From Paenibacillus sp. BK033 (lineage in GTDB: Bacteria > Bacillota > Bacilli > Paenibacillales > Paenibacillaceae), in assembly GCF_004345425.1 (NCBI RefSeq), contig NZ_SLVP01000001.1, positions 186,001 through 250,000 of the forward strand: 64,000 nt of DNA. The letters run 5' to 3'. A program made the position numbers and the translations under genes. Shown here in pieces: positions 17,634-26,380 of this stretch. Each line of letters starts with the position of its first letter. Position 1 is the first letter of the stretch. The notes below the pieces were generated by a model that saw only the letters and a list, made by a program, of their open reading frames with translations, did not search any database and was not told where the DNA came from.

Positions 17634-17678
17634 GGGCTGACAATGCGGCGCATGATGCGCTGATTGTCAGCCCTTTTT
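17634..17678 (+). terminator. Terminator of the flavin oxidoreductase gene
   Basis: GGGCTGACAAT at 17634-17644 pairs with ATTGTCAGCCC at 17663-17673; an inner GCGC/GCGC stem and a run of five T complete it. Confidence 0.9.
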
Positions 17679-17809
17679 GTCATTCCAAGAATTCACCGGA
17701 ATGAAATCGCCCGGCCTAGGATGGCGATAGCCGTTTCACTTCGTTTGCGCAAGTCTTGCCCCGAGCAGTATACTCGTAGCATATGACCGTTGTAATTGGA
17801 GGCCAAGAA

Positions 17810-18517
17810 ATGACCTTTGATGAAGTTTTGCAGGCGTTAGAGGAAATGGGAAGCGAGCAGACCAAGAGCACCTACGTGCGGCATGGCGCGAAGGAGCCTT
17901 TCTATGGCGTGAAGATCGGCGATATGAAGAGGCTGGTCAAGGAGGTCAAGAAGGATCAGGAGCTGGCGTACAAGCTGTACGATTCCGGCAATCATGATGC
18001 CATGTATTTGGCAGGTCTGACCGTTAATCCGAAAACAATCCCCAAGGAGATGCTCCGGCATTGGGTGAAGCAGGCTTATTGGTATTCGCTTGCGGAATAT
18101 ACGGTCGCGAATGTAACGGCGGAGAGTCCTTATGCGCGTGAGCTTGCCATGGAATGGATGTTGTCTCCGGAAGAGATGGTCGCGGTAGCCGGATGGAGCG
18201 CCTATGCGAATTACGTGACGATCGCTCCGGATGAAGAGCTCGATTTGACGGAAATCCGCGGGCTTCTAGAGCAGATAAAGAAGACCGTTCATGAAGAGCG
18301 GAACCGCGTGCGGTATACGATGAATACGTTTGTTATTTGCGTCGCGTCTTACGTCGCACCCCTGACGGAGGAAGCAAAAGCCGTAGCGGACGCGATTGGC
18401 GCCGTAAAAGTTGATGTCGGCGATACCGCCTGCAAAGTTCCGCTCGCCTCCGACTATATCGCCAGGATGGAAGCTAGAGGAAAGATCGGCACGAAGAAGA
18501 AAACTTGCATATGCTAG
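17810..18517 (+). CDS. DNA alkylation repair protein, AlkD-like HEAT-repeat family
   Basis: A 235-residue all-helical protein of the AlkC/AlkD superfamily, which excises or removes alkylated bases from DNA. TYVRHGAKEPFYGVK near the N-terminus and the Trp-rich helices (HWVKQAYWYSLAEYTV, MEWMLSPEEM, GWSAYANYV) match this group. The start ATG 17810 is chosen because TTGGAGG lies 7 nt upstream; an ATG at 17783 lacks a ribosome site. The enzyme could be a member of the DUF/AlkD subfamily with altered activity, since the catalytic Asp cannot be placed with certainty from reading alone. Monocistronic. Confidence 0.85.
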   Translation: MTFDEVLQALEEMGSEQTKSTYVRHGAKEPFYGVKIGDMKRLVKEVKKDQELAYKLYDSGNHDAMYLAGLTVNPKTIPKEMLRHWVKQAYWYSLAEYTVANVTAESPYARELAMEWMLSPEEMVAVAGWSAYANYVTIAPDEELDLTEIRGLLEQIKKTVHEERNRVRYTMNTFVICVASYVAPLTEEAKAVADAIGAVKVDVGDTACKVPLASDYIARMEARGKIGTKKKTCIC

Positions 18518-18520
18518 CGA

Positions 18521-18555
18521 AAAGCTGCGCCACCGGACGGTGAACGCAGCTTTTT
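18521..18555 (+). terminator. Terminator of the AlkD-like gene
   Basis: AAAGCTGCG at 18521-18529 pairs with CGCAGCTTT at 18545-18553, with inner stem CACCG/CGGTG, ending in five T. Confidence 0.9.
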
Positions 18556-18626
18556 CCTATACTGTGCTTCTATTTTATTAACGAAACGCAGGCTGCCCCT
18601 CCTAAGGACGGCGCAGCCGTTTACGC

Positions 18627-19817
18627 TTATCCCGCAGCCTGCAGGGCTGCTTTTTTGGCCGAGCGGTCGAGACTGTAGCTGTAGGCTGTAGCGGCAAAAG
18701 CAAGCAAGGCGAGTACGACCGCTGCCCACGGAAGATAACGCAAACCATAATGATCGGTAACGAAGGCGCCGATCGAGGAGCCGACCGCAATCCCGATATT
18801 GGCGCTGATGGGCAGCAGGGAAGAGGCGAAATCCTTCGCTTCGGGCACGTATTGCTCGGTCAGATGGATGAAATACAGCTGGCAAGCCGCATTGATCGAG
18901 AATGAAATAAGCGCAATAGCCATCAAGCTGACGATGCCAAGCCACTCGAATGATAAAGTAAAGCCAAAGATGACGTAAACGACGGCATGGACCAGGAACA
19001 GCGTTTTCAGCTTCGCGACATAAGTGCCGCTTGCGATTTTGCCGCCAAGTATATTGCTGACGATCGTTACCGCTCCGTAGACAAGCAGGATGGTGCTGGT
19101 TCGTTCTTCCGAGATATGCATAACGTCCAGCATAAGCGGATTAATATAAGTGTAAATGACGAATATGGCCGCAACCCCGATTATCGGGATAAAGAAGGCA
19201 AGCAGCACTCTCGGGTTTGTCATTAACCGAAACTGATTTTTGAGCGAGCTTTGAACGGCGGGCAAATCCTTCGGGACGATTCGATACAAAAGCAGGAGGC
19301 TGATAATCCCGCAAGCCGCAACCAGCCAGAAGGCCGCAGGCCATTCGAAGTGCAGGCCTACGAAGGTACCGATCGGAACGCCAAGCACGTTGGCGATGGT
19401 GAAGCCGCCAATAATATAGGAGAGGGCCAGCCCTCTTCGCTCAGGCGACACATAATCCGTGCAGATGGACACGGCCAGGGAAACGCTCAGTCCGCAGAAG
19501 ACAGCCGTTGCCATGCGGGTAAGAAACAATACGGGATAGGAGAAGGACAAGGCGCTTCCCATCGTGAACAAAACAACCAATGAAGCACCTAGCAGCAAGG
19601 CGCGGCGTTTCGTAAAGTAACCGGCCGCCATCATGACAAAAGGCGTACCGGCCGCATAAGCAATCGCAAAGCCGGAGACCATAATGCCGGTCTGCGCAAC
19701 GGAGACGCCAAGGCTGCTCGCAATGGGCGTAAGCAAACCAACGATGACATATTCGGTCGTGCCCAGGATAAAGGCCAGCAAGGTAAAGGTAAAGATAAGC
19801 AGGTTTTCTCTTTTCAT
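18627..19817 (-). CDS. MFS transporter, DHA1-type exporter (AraJ/YdhP-like)
   Basis: A 396-residue protein with 12 predicted membrane helices. The N-terminal FTLLAFILGTTEYVIVGLL is characteristic of AraJ/YdhP/SotB-type drug:H+ antiporters (motif with GTTEYV in helix 1), and the loop between helices 2 and 3 contains AGYFTKRRALL. Members export drugs, arabinose or other sugars, so the substrate cannot be fixed. ATG 19817 has an AGGATC-type ribosome site. It faces the AlkD-like gene convergently and is not obviously in an operon. Confidence 0.85.
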   Translation of the reverse strand: MKRENLLIFTFTLLAFILGTTEYVIVGLLTPIASSLGVSVAQTGIMVSGFAIAYAAGTPFVMMAAGYFTKRRALLLGASLVVLFTMGSALSFSYPVLFLTRMATAVFCGLSVSLAVSICTDYVSPERRGLALSYIIGGFTIANVLGVPIGTFVGLHFEWPAAFWLVAACGIISLLLLYRIVPKDLPAVQSSLKNQFRLMTNPRVLLAFFIPIIGVAAIFVIYTYINPLMLDVMHISEERTSTILLVYGAVTIVSNILGGKIASGTYVAKLKTLFLVHAVVYVIFGFTLSFEWLGIVSLMAIALISFSINAACQLYFIHLTEQYVPEAKDFASSLLPISANIGIAVGSSIGAFVTDHYGLRYLPWAAVVLALLAFAATAYSYSLDRSAKKAALQAAG

Positions 19818-19853
19818 GTTGAAGATCCTCCAGGTTTATCGCTTCTATTGCTT

Positions 19854-20369
19854 CTACCAACGTTCGGAGCCAAGAAGCTTATTGCCCCTTGTGGACAGAT
19901 AAGCTTGATTCCGGCTCGCCGTCCAGCTTCGCATCCGCTCCTTCAGCATGGACCGATTATCGGGGACTGCCGGAAAGTAGGAGATCGGAAGCCAGCTGTA
20001 ATCCGGCAGGCCGTCCAGATCCACGCTGCAGGCTTTCGCGTTATATATAAATAAATCGCCGATATTTGCAATGCTCCAATGGTTGACCGGAACTTGAACC
20101 GATTGCTGGAGGCATATCCCGCCTTTGACGGGAGCGGGCTCGCCAGGGCAGAGATGCGCCCAAAGTTCGGTTGTACCGAGTATTTCGCTAAAGGCCTGAT
20201 AGACAGGCTCATACATACGTATATCCCATAAATATTGATGGTGAATGTCGTAAGGCTGATCTACGGGAAGCTCCTTCACCCATAGAAGGTAACGCAGCGC
20301 ATAAAAGTGCGTCACCGCTCTCGGAAATAACGCAAAGCCATGCTGCTCCCAGCATTCCATCTCGCGCAT
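19854..20369 (-). CDS. Unrecognised protein, divergent from an AraC regulator
   Basis: A 171-residue soluble protein beginning MREMECWEQHGFALFP. ATG 20369 is preceded by an AAGAGGTGATAG ribosome site; the frame stays open much further upstream (to 20729) but that part overlaps the divergent regulator and is not coding. The segment around VYQAFSEILGTTELWAHL faintly recalls phytanoyl-CoA dioxygenase-like proteins, yet the iron-binding His-X-Asp pair is not seen (NHWS at the expected place), so no function is assigned. It is aromatic-rich (many Trp and Tyr). The arrangement suggests it may be a target of the AraC protein encoded on the other strand. Confidence 0.7.
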   Translation of the reverse strand: MREMECWEQHGFALFPRAVTHFYALRYLLWVKELPVDQPYDIHHQYLWDIRMYEPVYQAFSEILGTTELWAHLCPGEPAPVKGGICLQQSVQVPVNHWSIANIGDLFIYNAKACSVDLDGLPDYSWLPISYFPAVPDNRSMLKERMRSWTASRNQAYLSTRGNKLLGSERW

Positions 20370-20455
20370 GCTATCACCTCTTTTGGCTTGCTGTCTACAG
20401 TCAAAGCTTAATGGAAGGCTTAAGCAGCGGCAATGAAGCATCTTGCCGGATATGT

Positions 20456-20484
20456 TTGCAATGTGATATATCTTGCTGTATAGA
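20456..20484 (+). promoter_or_regulatory. Promoter of the AraC-family regulator
   Basis: TTGCAA at 20456-20461 and TATAGA at 20479-20484, 17 nt apart, with a TG two bases before the -10 box. It lies 30 nt upstream of the regulator start. Confidence 0.5.
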
Positions 20485-20513
20485 CAAAGGATATTGGGAA
20501 AGAGGGAGTAGGG

Positions 20514-21350
20514 ATGAAGGCATCCGCCGCCGGAGAGGAAATACAAAGTCACCTGCTGTATGCCGGAAAAGTAAGCGATACGCCCAACTGGAATTTTCCA
20601 AGCCACAAGCATGATGATTTGCACGAAATTATCGTTGTATGCGGCGGCCAAGGGATGTTTACGATTGGAGGACAATCGTATAACGTAAGCGGGGGGGACA
20701 TTCTGGTCTACAATAAAGGGGTACTGCACGAAGAACAGTCATCAACGGGCAATCCGTTAATCACCTATTACTGCGGATTCTCGCTGCCCAAGGCAAGCCC
20801 GGCCGAGGATTGGGTTATTCCGCCGGATGTCGAGCCCGTGATTCGGTCCAGCCGCGTATTCTCGGAAATTGAGGCCTTGATGAAAATGATCGTCGATGAA
20901 TCCTCCATCAAGGAGGAAGGATACGAGGGGATCAGCCGTTATTTGATTAATTCCGTTATTCTGCTCCTTAGAAGAGCGGTGAGGAATCAACAGCATATCA
21001 AGCAGGAATCCAATACCGGACTAGCCGAGCAGATCAAGGATTATATCGACAGGAATTTTACGCAAAATATAAGTCTCAAGGATTTGGGTCGGCAATTTCA
21101 CGTCAATCCGTACTATATTTCTCACGTCTTTAAGGATCACTATCGGATCTCCCCGATTAACTACGCCATTCACCGCCGGATCGGTGAGGCGACCAGACTG
21201 CTCGTCACGACGGAGATGAAGGTATGGGAGGTGGCAAAGCTTCTGGGCTACGACAATCCGAATTATTTCTCGATTATTTTCCGCCGGGTGACGGGGCTCT
21301 CTCCCAAGCGGTTCCGGGAAAGCAATCAGCAGAATCTGTTTCCACGTTAA
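20514..21350 (+). CDS. AraC-family transcriptional regulator with N-terminal cupin sensor
   Basis: A 278-residue one-component regulator. Residues about 15-150 form a cupin-type ligand-binding domain (HKHDDLHEIIVVCGGQGMF and the later LHEEQSS), and residues about 175-275 carry the double HTH (ISLKDLGRQFHVNPYYISHVFK and WEVAKLLGYDNPNYFSIIFRR). Such proteins usually activate sugar genes after binding a monosaccharide or oligosaccharide. ATG 20514 follows AAAGAGGGAGTAGGG. It is divergent from the unknown gene at 19854-20369, which is its most likely local target. Confidence 0.9.
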   Translation: MKASAAGEEIQSHLLYAGKVSDTPNWNFPSHKHDDLHEIIVVCGGQGMFTIGGQSYNVSGGDILVYNKGVLHEEQSSTGNPLITYYCGFSLPKASPAEDWVIPPDVEPVIRSSRVFSEIEALMKMIVDESSIKEEGYEGISRYLINSVILLLRRAVRNQQHIKQESNTGLAEQIKDYIDRNFTQNISLKDLGRQFHVNPYYISHVFKDHYRISPINYAIHRRIGEATRLLVTTEMKVWEVAKLLGYDNPNYFSIIFRRVTGLSPKRFRESNQQNLFPR

Positions 21351-21359
21351 AGTCGTTTG

Positions 21360-21411
21360 AACAAACAACAAACCGCGCTACCCATAACGGCAACGCGGTT
21401 TGTTGTTTGTT
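21360..21411. terminator. Long bidirectional hairpin terminator
   Basis: A perfect 18-bp stem: AACAAACAACAAACCGCG (21360-21377) against its inverse at 21394-21411, with a 16-nt loop. It lies between the AraC regulator (+) and the lipoprotein gene (-), so it can end transcription from either side although the flanks are TTG repeats rather than pure T. Confidence 0.85.
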
Positions 21412-21454
21412 GGTTGTAATCAATGTAGCCAATCAATGTAGCTATTGACTAACA

Positions 21455-22018
21455 TTATTTTTGATTTAAAGCTTCAACTGCTCCAAAAAAAGCATCACTG
21501 TACTGCTCGTATAACCCGGTATCAAACTGGTATTCTGTGTCTTTAGCTTTTGGAGGATCATCTTGTAACTTTTTATACAAAGTATCGATCTCCCCAGAAA
21601 CCTTCGTCCACAATTGTTTTACTTCATCATACTTCGAATCTAATCCTTGAATGTAAATATCGTATTCTGCTTTCTTTTCCATCGACTTGCTGAGTTGCTG
21701 AATCATGAAGTCAATATCCATGGTACTTCCCGTAGCATCGGTCCCGTCGTAGGCATAGTGGCCGATGTTAACAAGTCCTTCGTTCCATATTTCCCCTATG
21801 ACGAAGTTCTTTATTTCCATTAATGTCGATTCTACAGTAGGTTTTTCATCGGATTGAGTAGAAGTATCGGTCTGTATCCCCGCATCCTTAAAAGCTTGTT
21901 CTACCTTATCTTGTATGATCTCTTCATCGGATTTCTCTTTACCACCGCACCCAGCCAATAAAAAAAATGCAGCTAAGCATAGGATGATGTAAAAACCCCT
22001 TTCTCTAAATATAGACAT
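21455..22018 (-). CDS. Predicted lipoprotein of unknown function, AT-rich
   Basis: A 187-residue protein with a signal peptide ending in a lipobox (LLAGC, Cys24), then a mostly helical, acidic extracellular domain. No family was recognised. The coding sequence is visibly richer in A/T than all neighbours and uses A/T-ending codons freely, as does its upstream region 22019-22140, suggesting recent acquisition or weak selection. It is monocistronic, between the long hairpin terminator and the PfpI gene terminator. Confidence 0.75.
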   Translation of the reverse strand: MSIFRERGFYIILCLAAFFLLAGCGGKEKSDEEIIQDKVEQAFKDAGIQTDTSTQSDEKPTVESTLMEIKNFVIGEIWNEGLVNIGHYAYDGTDATGSTMDIDFMIQQLSKSMEKKAEYDIYIQGLDSKYDEVKQLWTKVSGEIDTLYKKLQDDPPKAKDTEYQFDTGLYEQYSDAFFGAVEALNQK

Positions 22019-22144
22019 TTTAAATCTACTCCTCTATTTTCAATAATTTTTCACTTAAATTATATCGGATATGTTAAGGGGAAAATAAAGAGAAAATTTA
22101 GAGAAAGGTTTGTTATTGTAAATATATTAGGCAGTTAAGCTGAG

Positions 22145-22186
22145 TAAAAACAATGATGCAGCTTACGGCATAAAGCCAAAGCTGCA
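22145..22186 (-). terminator. Terminator of the PfpI-family gene
   Basis: On the minus strand, ATGCAGCTT pairs with AAGCTGCAT (22155-22163 and 22178-22186), then a T-rich run at 22145-22150. Confidence 0.75.
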
Positions 22187-22199
22187 TCTTGCTTATCCA

Positions 22200-22799
22200 T
22201 TATGAAGTCAAGGCTTCCGCTCCTGCTGCCGTTGCGGCATCCTCGCGGACAAGCTTCAGAAACTCGCGCATAAAGCCGGGAAGATCCGGCCATGCATGGC
22301 CGGTTACTAGCTTGCCGTCCACATGAAGCGTTTCGTCCGCATAGCAAGCGCCAAGGCGCTCGACTTCCAGACGCGAAGCGTTATAGGCCGTCATGGTGCG
22401 GCCATTAAAGTAGCTGTAATCAGGCAGCGACAGGAATACCTGCGCACCGTGGCAGATCGCGCCAATCGGTTTGTCGGCATCGATAAAATGCTGCAGAATG
22501 CGGGGCAGCTCCGCGTTGCCGCGAATATATTCCGGCGCTCTTCCCCCGGGAATAATAATCGCAGCGTATTCGGACGGGTCTACATCGGCGAAGCCCAAAT
22601 GGGACTGCAGCTGATGAGCGGGCTTTTCCGTATACGTATCCCAGCCCTCGATAAAATCGTGACAGACGGTATGTAAGGTTTTTTGCGTCGGGGAAGCGAT
22701 AACAGCCTCGTAGCCTTCCTCCAGCAGCCGGTAATAAGGATAATACACTTCCAAAACTTCCGCGGCATCGCCGGTTACAATAAGCACTTTGTTCGACAT
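22200..22799 (-). CDS. DJ-1/PfpI family protein (glutamine amidotransferase-like)
   Basis: A 199-residue cytoplasmic protein of the DJ-1/ThiJ/PfpI superfamily. The nucleophile elbow is AICHGAQ, with the conserved Cys followed by His, and the preceding glycine-rich stretch IIIPGGRAPEYIR is typical of PfpI-like enzymes (protease, glyoxalase III or deglycase claims exist in the family). ATG 22799 has an AAGGAGTG ribosome site, which excludes the longer frame that runs into the repeats upstream. Its leader contains the 41-bp tandem repeat described separately, the most unusual aspect of this gene. Confidence 0.88.
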   Translation of the reverse strand: MSNKVLIVTGDAAEVLEVYYPYYRLLEEGYEAVIASPTQKTLHTVCHDFIEGWDTYTEKPAHQLQSHLGFADVDPSEYAAIIIPGGRAPEYIRGNAELPRILQHFIDADKPIGAICHGAQVFLSLPDYSYFNGRTMTAYNASRLEVERLGACYADETLHVDGKLVTGHAWPDLPGFMREFLKLVREDAATAAGAEALTS

Positions 22800-22810
22800 A
22801 GGATCACTCC

Positions 22811-22958
22811 TTAAAAGAATTGTGAAGCAATTCTTACTTCGAAAGCATGGGCTTAAAGAATTGTGAAGCAATTCTTACTTCGTAAGCATGGGCTTAAAGA
22901 ATGGTAAAGCAATTCTTACTTCGAAAGCATGGGCTTAAAGAATGGTGAAGCAATTCTG
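22811..22958 (-). repeat. Tandem repeat, 3.6 copies of a 41-bp unit, each with an inverted repeat
   Basis: Units lie at 22811-22852, 22853-22893, 22894-22934 and a partial copy at 22935-22958. Each unit contains AGAATTG and CAATTCT separated by about 5 nt, then a conserved CGAAAGCATGGGC block. Copies 1 and 2 keep the perfect stem; copies 3 and 4 have AATGG instead of AATTG on one arm. The array occupies most of the 351-base gap 22800-23150 directly upstream of the PfpI ribosome site, so it probably forms the 5' leader or overlaps the promoter. The rest of that gap (22959-23150) shows no strong signal. Confidence 0.9.
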
Positions 22959-23150
22959 AACACACAGCTATTATGCCCTCCCCCTTTGCGGCAGTCAATA
23001 TTTTCCTTTTTCAATCTCGAAAAATCGGTCGTTTCTACTAGAATCAATGCTTGAAGTGCGTGAAATTACCTATACAATAAATAAGAATAGCCATACCGCT
23101 GTATTACATATTTGCTATATTTAAAGGAAGGAAGCTGGGGGTGCGTCATC

Positions 23151-24956
23151 ATGAGAACGGGCTTTTCCAATCCAATGACCAAGCTAAGCGTGAAGCAGCA
23201 GCTGCTGTTATTGTTCCTGCTTATGGTCAGCCCGATATTCATTCTTCACAGCTACGGAAATTCGGAGGCCGAACAGATACTCAAACGCCACGTGACGAAT
23301 GCCTATGCTGAATTGAACAAACAGAACCATACGCTGATCGACCGGGATATCGATACCGTCAACAAAATCACAACGACGATTATCCAGAACCCGACTGCTC
23401 AGCAGCTTGTACCCGATGACGATGAAACCGTCATTGAACGCGTCCGCAAATACGAGAAAATGGACGCTTTGCTGGCAGGCTATTCAACCGCCTTAAACGG
23501 CGGGGAGGCTGTTTATTACAGCCTGTATATCTACGATCCGAACAACTATTATTTTTTCGCGCCTAAGGTTCAGATGATTCAAAGCGGCGTTTATTTCTTC
23601 TCCGACGCCAATAAGCCGAAATGGTTCGATAAGGCGGTAGGGCTGAAGGGTCAAGGCTTTATGGAGATTATCGAAAATAACGACATGCTCGTCAAGAAGC
23701 GCACTCTGGCTTATATCCGGGCGGTGAATACGGTTAGTCAAGGGCATAGCGTCATCGGCGTGCTGATCGCAACCAACATGGATAAGAAGCTTGCCGAATC
23801 GATGCAGTCGGTCTCCTTGCCCGGCGGAGAAATCTTTTTCACGGATAAGCAAAATTATATTCTAGCCTCCACGAGTCCGAGGACCATGGGTTCCACGGTT
23901 GAACTTCCTGTAACCGCTTCCGGCGAGGCGGAAAGCCTTAGCAAGCCGATTATGACCTCGGAATACATCTATATGGCCAGTGACAACGAGCTGCTGCAGC
24001 AGCGGCTTATCTACAAGATTCCGATCAAATCGCTCCTTCAGCAGCAAAATGAAGTGAAGCGGGTTATTCAGCTGATATCGGTGGCGTACATCCTGTTCGG
24101 CTGTATCGTCATTTTCTATTTCTGGCGTTCGTTAATGACGCCGTTGCAAAGACTGGCAACGTTTGTCCGCCGTTACGAGCCTGGCAAGAGAGTGCCGGAG
24201 ACGCCTGGCAAAGGCAGAAACGACGAGGTGGGAGTATTGATTGGAGCTTTGTATGATATGGCCCGCCGGCTCAATGGACTTATTCATGACAAATACCAGA
24301 TGGAGATCAAGCAGCGGGAAAGCCAGCTTCAAATTTTGTATCAGCAGATTAATCCTCATCTTCTCTACAACACGCTTGAAAGCATTTATTGGAAAAGCTC
24401 GCTCGAAGGCAACTCCGAATCCGCGGAAATGATCAAGGAGCTGTCGAAGCTGATGAAGATCAGCTTAAGCCGCGGCCGGGAGTTGATTACGCTGGCGGAG
24501 GAGCTGGAGCATGCGGCTGCTTACGTGAAGCTGCAGCAGAAGCGTTACGACTATGACTTCCGGGTCATCTGGGCGGTACCTGAGGAGATGATGAATCATC
24601 TCATTCCGAAGGTTACGCTTCAGCCGTTGATCGAGAATGCCATCATCCACGGCGTCAAGAACATGGGGGAAGACGGCGAGATTCATATTAACGCGGAATA
24701 CGAAGGCGACAAGCTGCTGATCCGCGTGGAGGATAACGGTTATAAAGAGGTGGATCATAAAGCGATTGAGTCTCTATTGAACGAGCCGGCGGCACAATCC
24801 TCTTCCGGATACGGCGTTAAAAACATACATCAGCGGCTTCAGCTGCATTTCGGAAATGTTTATGGCATTCAGTACAAAAAAAGAAACGGCGGCGGAACGA
24901 TCGTTACGATCCAGCTTCCGGCCGCCGGCGAAAGGAAGGAACTAGGCGATGTATAA
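23151..24956 (+). CDS. YesM-type sensor histidine kinase of the fructan locus
   Basis: About 601 residues: membrane segment near 20-40, extracellular sensor of about 250 residues (Cache-like), second membrane segment near 295-320, HAMP, His_kinase domain with H-box INPHLLYNTLESIYW and HATPase (LIENAIIHG, VEDNG). ATG 23151 is preceded by GGGGGTG; the longer frame from 23112 has no suitable site. Its last 8 nt overlap the response regulator gene, so the two are translationally coupled. It probably reports an extracellular saccharide and switches on the ABC transporter and GH32 enzyme downstream. Confidence 0.9.
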   Translation: MRTGFSNPMTKLSVKQQLLLLFLLMVSPIFILHSYGNSEAEQILKRHVTNAYAELNKQNHTLIDRDIDTVNKITTTIIQNPTAQQLVPDDDETVIERVRKYEKMDALLAGYSTALNGGEAVYYSLYIYDPNNYYFFAPKVQMIQSGVYFFSDANKPKWFDKAVGLKGQGFMEIIENNDMLVKKRTLAYIRAVNTVSQGHSVIGVLIATNMDKKLAESMQSVSLPGGEIFFTDKQNYILASTSPRTMGSTVELPVTASGEAESLSKPIMTSEYIYMASDNELLQQRLIYKIPIKSLLQQQNEVKRVIQLISVAYILFGCIVIFYFWRSLMTPLQRLATFVRRYEPGKRVPETPGKGRNDEVGVLIGALYDMARRLNGLIHDKYQMEIKQRESQLQILYQQINPHLLYNTLESIYWKSSLEGNSESAEMIKELSKLMKISLSRGRELITLAEELEHAAAYVKLQQKRYDYDFRVIWAVPEEMMNHLIPKVTLQPLIENAIIHGVKNMGEDGEIHINAEYEGDKLLIRVEDNGYKEVDHKAIESLLNEPAAQSSSGYGVKNIHQRLQLHFGNVYGIQYKKRNGGGTIVTIQLPAAGERKELGDV

Positions 24957-26283
24957 CATACTGGTGGTGGATGACGAACCGCTTATTTGCAAAGGTCTAA
25001 GCAGCGTACTGGCTTCTTCCGGCATTGATATTTCCGCCATTCATATGGCTCATAACGGTTACGAGGCGCTCGACGTCCTTCGGACCGACGATATTGATCT
25101 GCTTGTTACCGACATTCAGATGGGAACGATGAACGGTATTGAGCTGATGCAGCAGGCGAAGTTAATTAAGCCGTGGGTGCAGACGATTATTATTTCGGCC
25201 CACGAGACGTTTCATTATGCCCAGATGGCGATCCGTCTCGGGGCTAAGGACTATTTAATCAAGCCGCTGAACAACGAACAGTTTCTGGATTCCGTGCGCA
25301 ACGTTTTACTTAAGCTGCATAAACCCGAGCCTGCCGAACAAGAAAAACTGATTGCGGGCATGCAGGAGCATTTCCATATGGATGAGCTGAATCCGCAATC
25401 CGTGGATTGGCTTAATCAGCTCGTAAACAGTCAGACAGCGCTTAAGGTGCAGGACATCGTCCGAATATTGAAGGAGAAGCACGGGATCCGGCTGGAGGGG
25501 CCTTATTTCTCCATGATCCGCATCCGGCTTCATCTGACGGACCGTAACCGCGAGTTAACGAAGACGGATGAGAGGCTGCTCCGTTATGCCGCGCTTAATA
25601 TCGTAAATGAGCTCTTTGACGAGCATTGGAATCATACAGCCTTTTATGCTTCGGATCGGGAAATCAATATTGTGTTGCAATGGAATGAGACGTTGTACGG
25701 GGAGACGGCTTCTTCCGGCATTATGAACGAGCTGGATATGATTGGCCGCAGCCTGCACTTCAATATCCAGAAGTATCTGGGAATCACGAGCGTAATCGGC
25801 ATCAGCCAAATCCTGAAGGGGATCGAATTTATTGACGTCCTTCACGATCAGGTCATCAAAGCGCTCAGCTGCAATGAGCGTCATAAGGACCACTATGTGT
25901 TCTATTACGGGGATTTCAATTGGAACCAATATTCCCAGCGTCCAACCGAGGAAGAGTTCACCGCCCAGACCAGCCTGATTGTCGAGAAAGCGATGGAGTA
26001 CATCAACCGGAATTTCGCGCAGAAGGGCTTAACCCTGCATGAAGTCGCGCAGAACAACCATGTCAGCCCGAACTACCTCAGCTACCTCTTCAAGAAGGAG
26101 ACCGGCTATAACCTGTGGGAATATGTCGTTAAGCTGCGGATGGAGGAGAGCAAGCGGCTCCTTCTTCATACGGACATGAGACGTTACGAGATTTCGGAGA
26201 AGGTTGGTTACGAATCGCCGGAGCATTTCAGCAAAATTTTCAAAAAATATTACGGCATGAGTCCTAGCGAGCTAAAGAAGTAG
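24949..26283 (+). CDS. YesN-type response regulator of the fructan locus
   Basis: A 444-residue regulator with a receiver domain (VVDDE, phospho-acceptor Asp55 in LVTDIQMG, Lys in YLIKPL) and a C-terminal AraC HTH pair (LTLHEVAQNNHVSPNYLSYLF; ISEKVGYESPEHFSKIFKKYY). It overlaps the YesM kinase gene by 8 nt. The gene for the first ABC permease begins about 100 nt downstream, and the transporter is the likely regulatory target. Confidence 0.9.
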   Translation: MYNILVVDDEPLICKGLSSVLASSGIDISAIHMAHNGYEALDVLRTDDIDLLVTDIQMGTMNGIELMQQAKLIKPWVQTIIISAHETFHYAQMAIRLGAKDYLIKPLNNEQFLDSVRNVLLKLHKPEPAEQEKLIAGMQEHFHMDELNPQSVDWLNQLVNSQTALKVQDIVRILKEKHGIRLEGPYFSMIRIRLHLTDRNRELTKTDERLLRYAALNIVNELFDEHWNHTAFYASDREINIVLQWNETLYGETASSGIMNELDMIGRSLHFNIQKYLGITSVIGISQILKGIEFIDVLHDQVIKALSCNERHKDHYVFYYGDFNWNQYSQRPTEEEFTAQTSLIVEKAMEYINRNFAQKGLTLHEVAQNNHVSPNYLSYLFKKETGYNLWEYVVKLRMEESKRLLLHTDMRRYEISEKVGYESPEHFSKIFKKYYGMSPSELKK

Positions 26284-26380
26284 AATTACTCATCATTGCC
26301 TTGGATACGCACATTACCTCGAGAGGCTCCTTTTTTTACAATAAGGAAAGAGGATTGTTAAAGAAAAGAGGGAGACTTGT

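Noticed and set aside
20370..20729. N-terminal extension of the unknown minus-strand gene
   Set aside because: It would overlap the AraC regulator and cross its promoter; the ribosome site lies at the internal ATG 20369.
22811..22958. CRISPR array
   Set aside because: Units are directly adjacent with no unique spacers, and no cas genes are present.
26316..26331. Terminator after the second YesN gene
   Set aside because: CCTCGAGAGG followed by T-rich DNA is only a 4-bp stem; too weak, and the transporter genes follow on the same strand.
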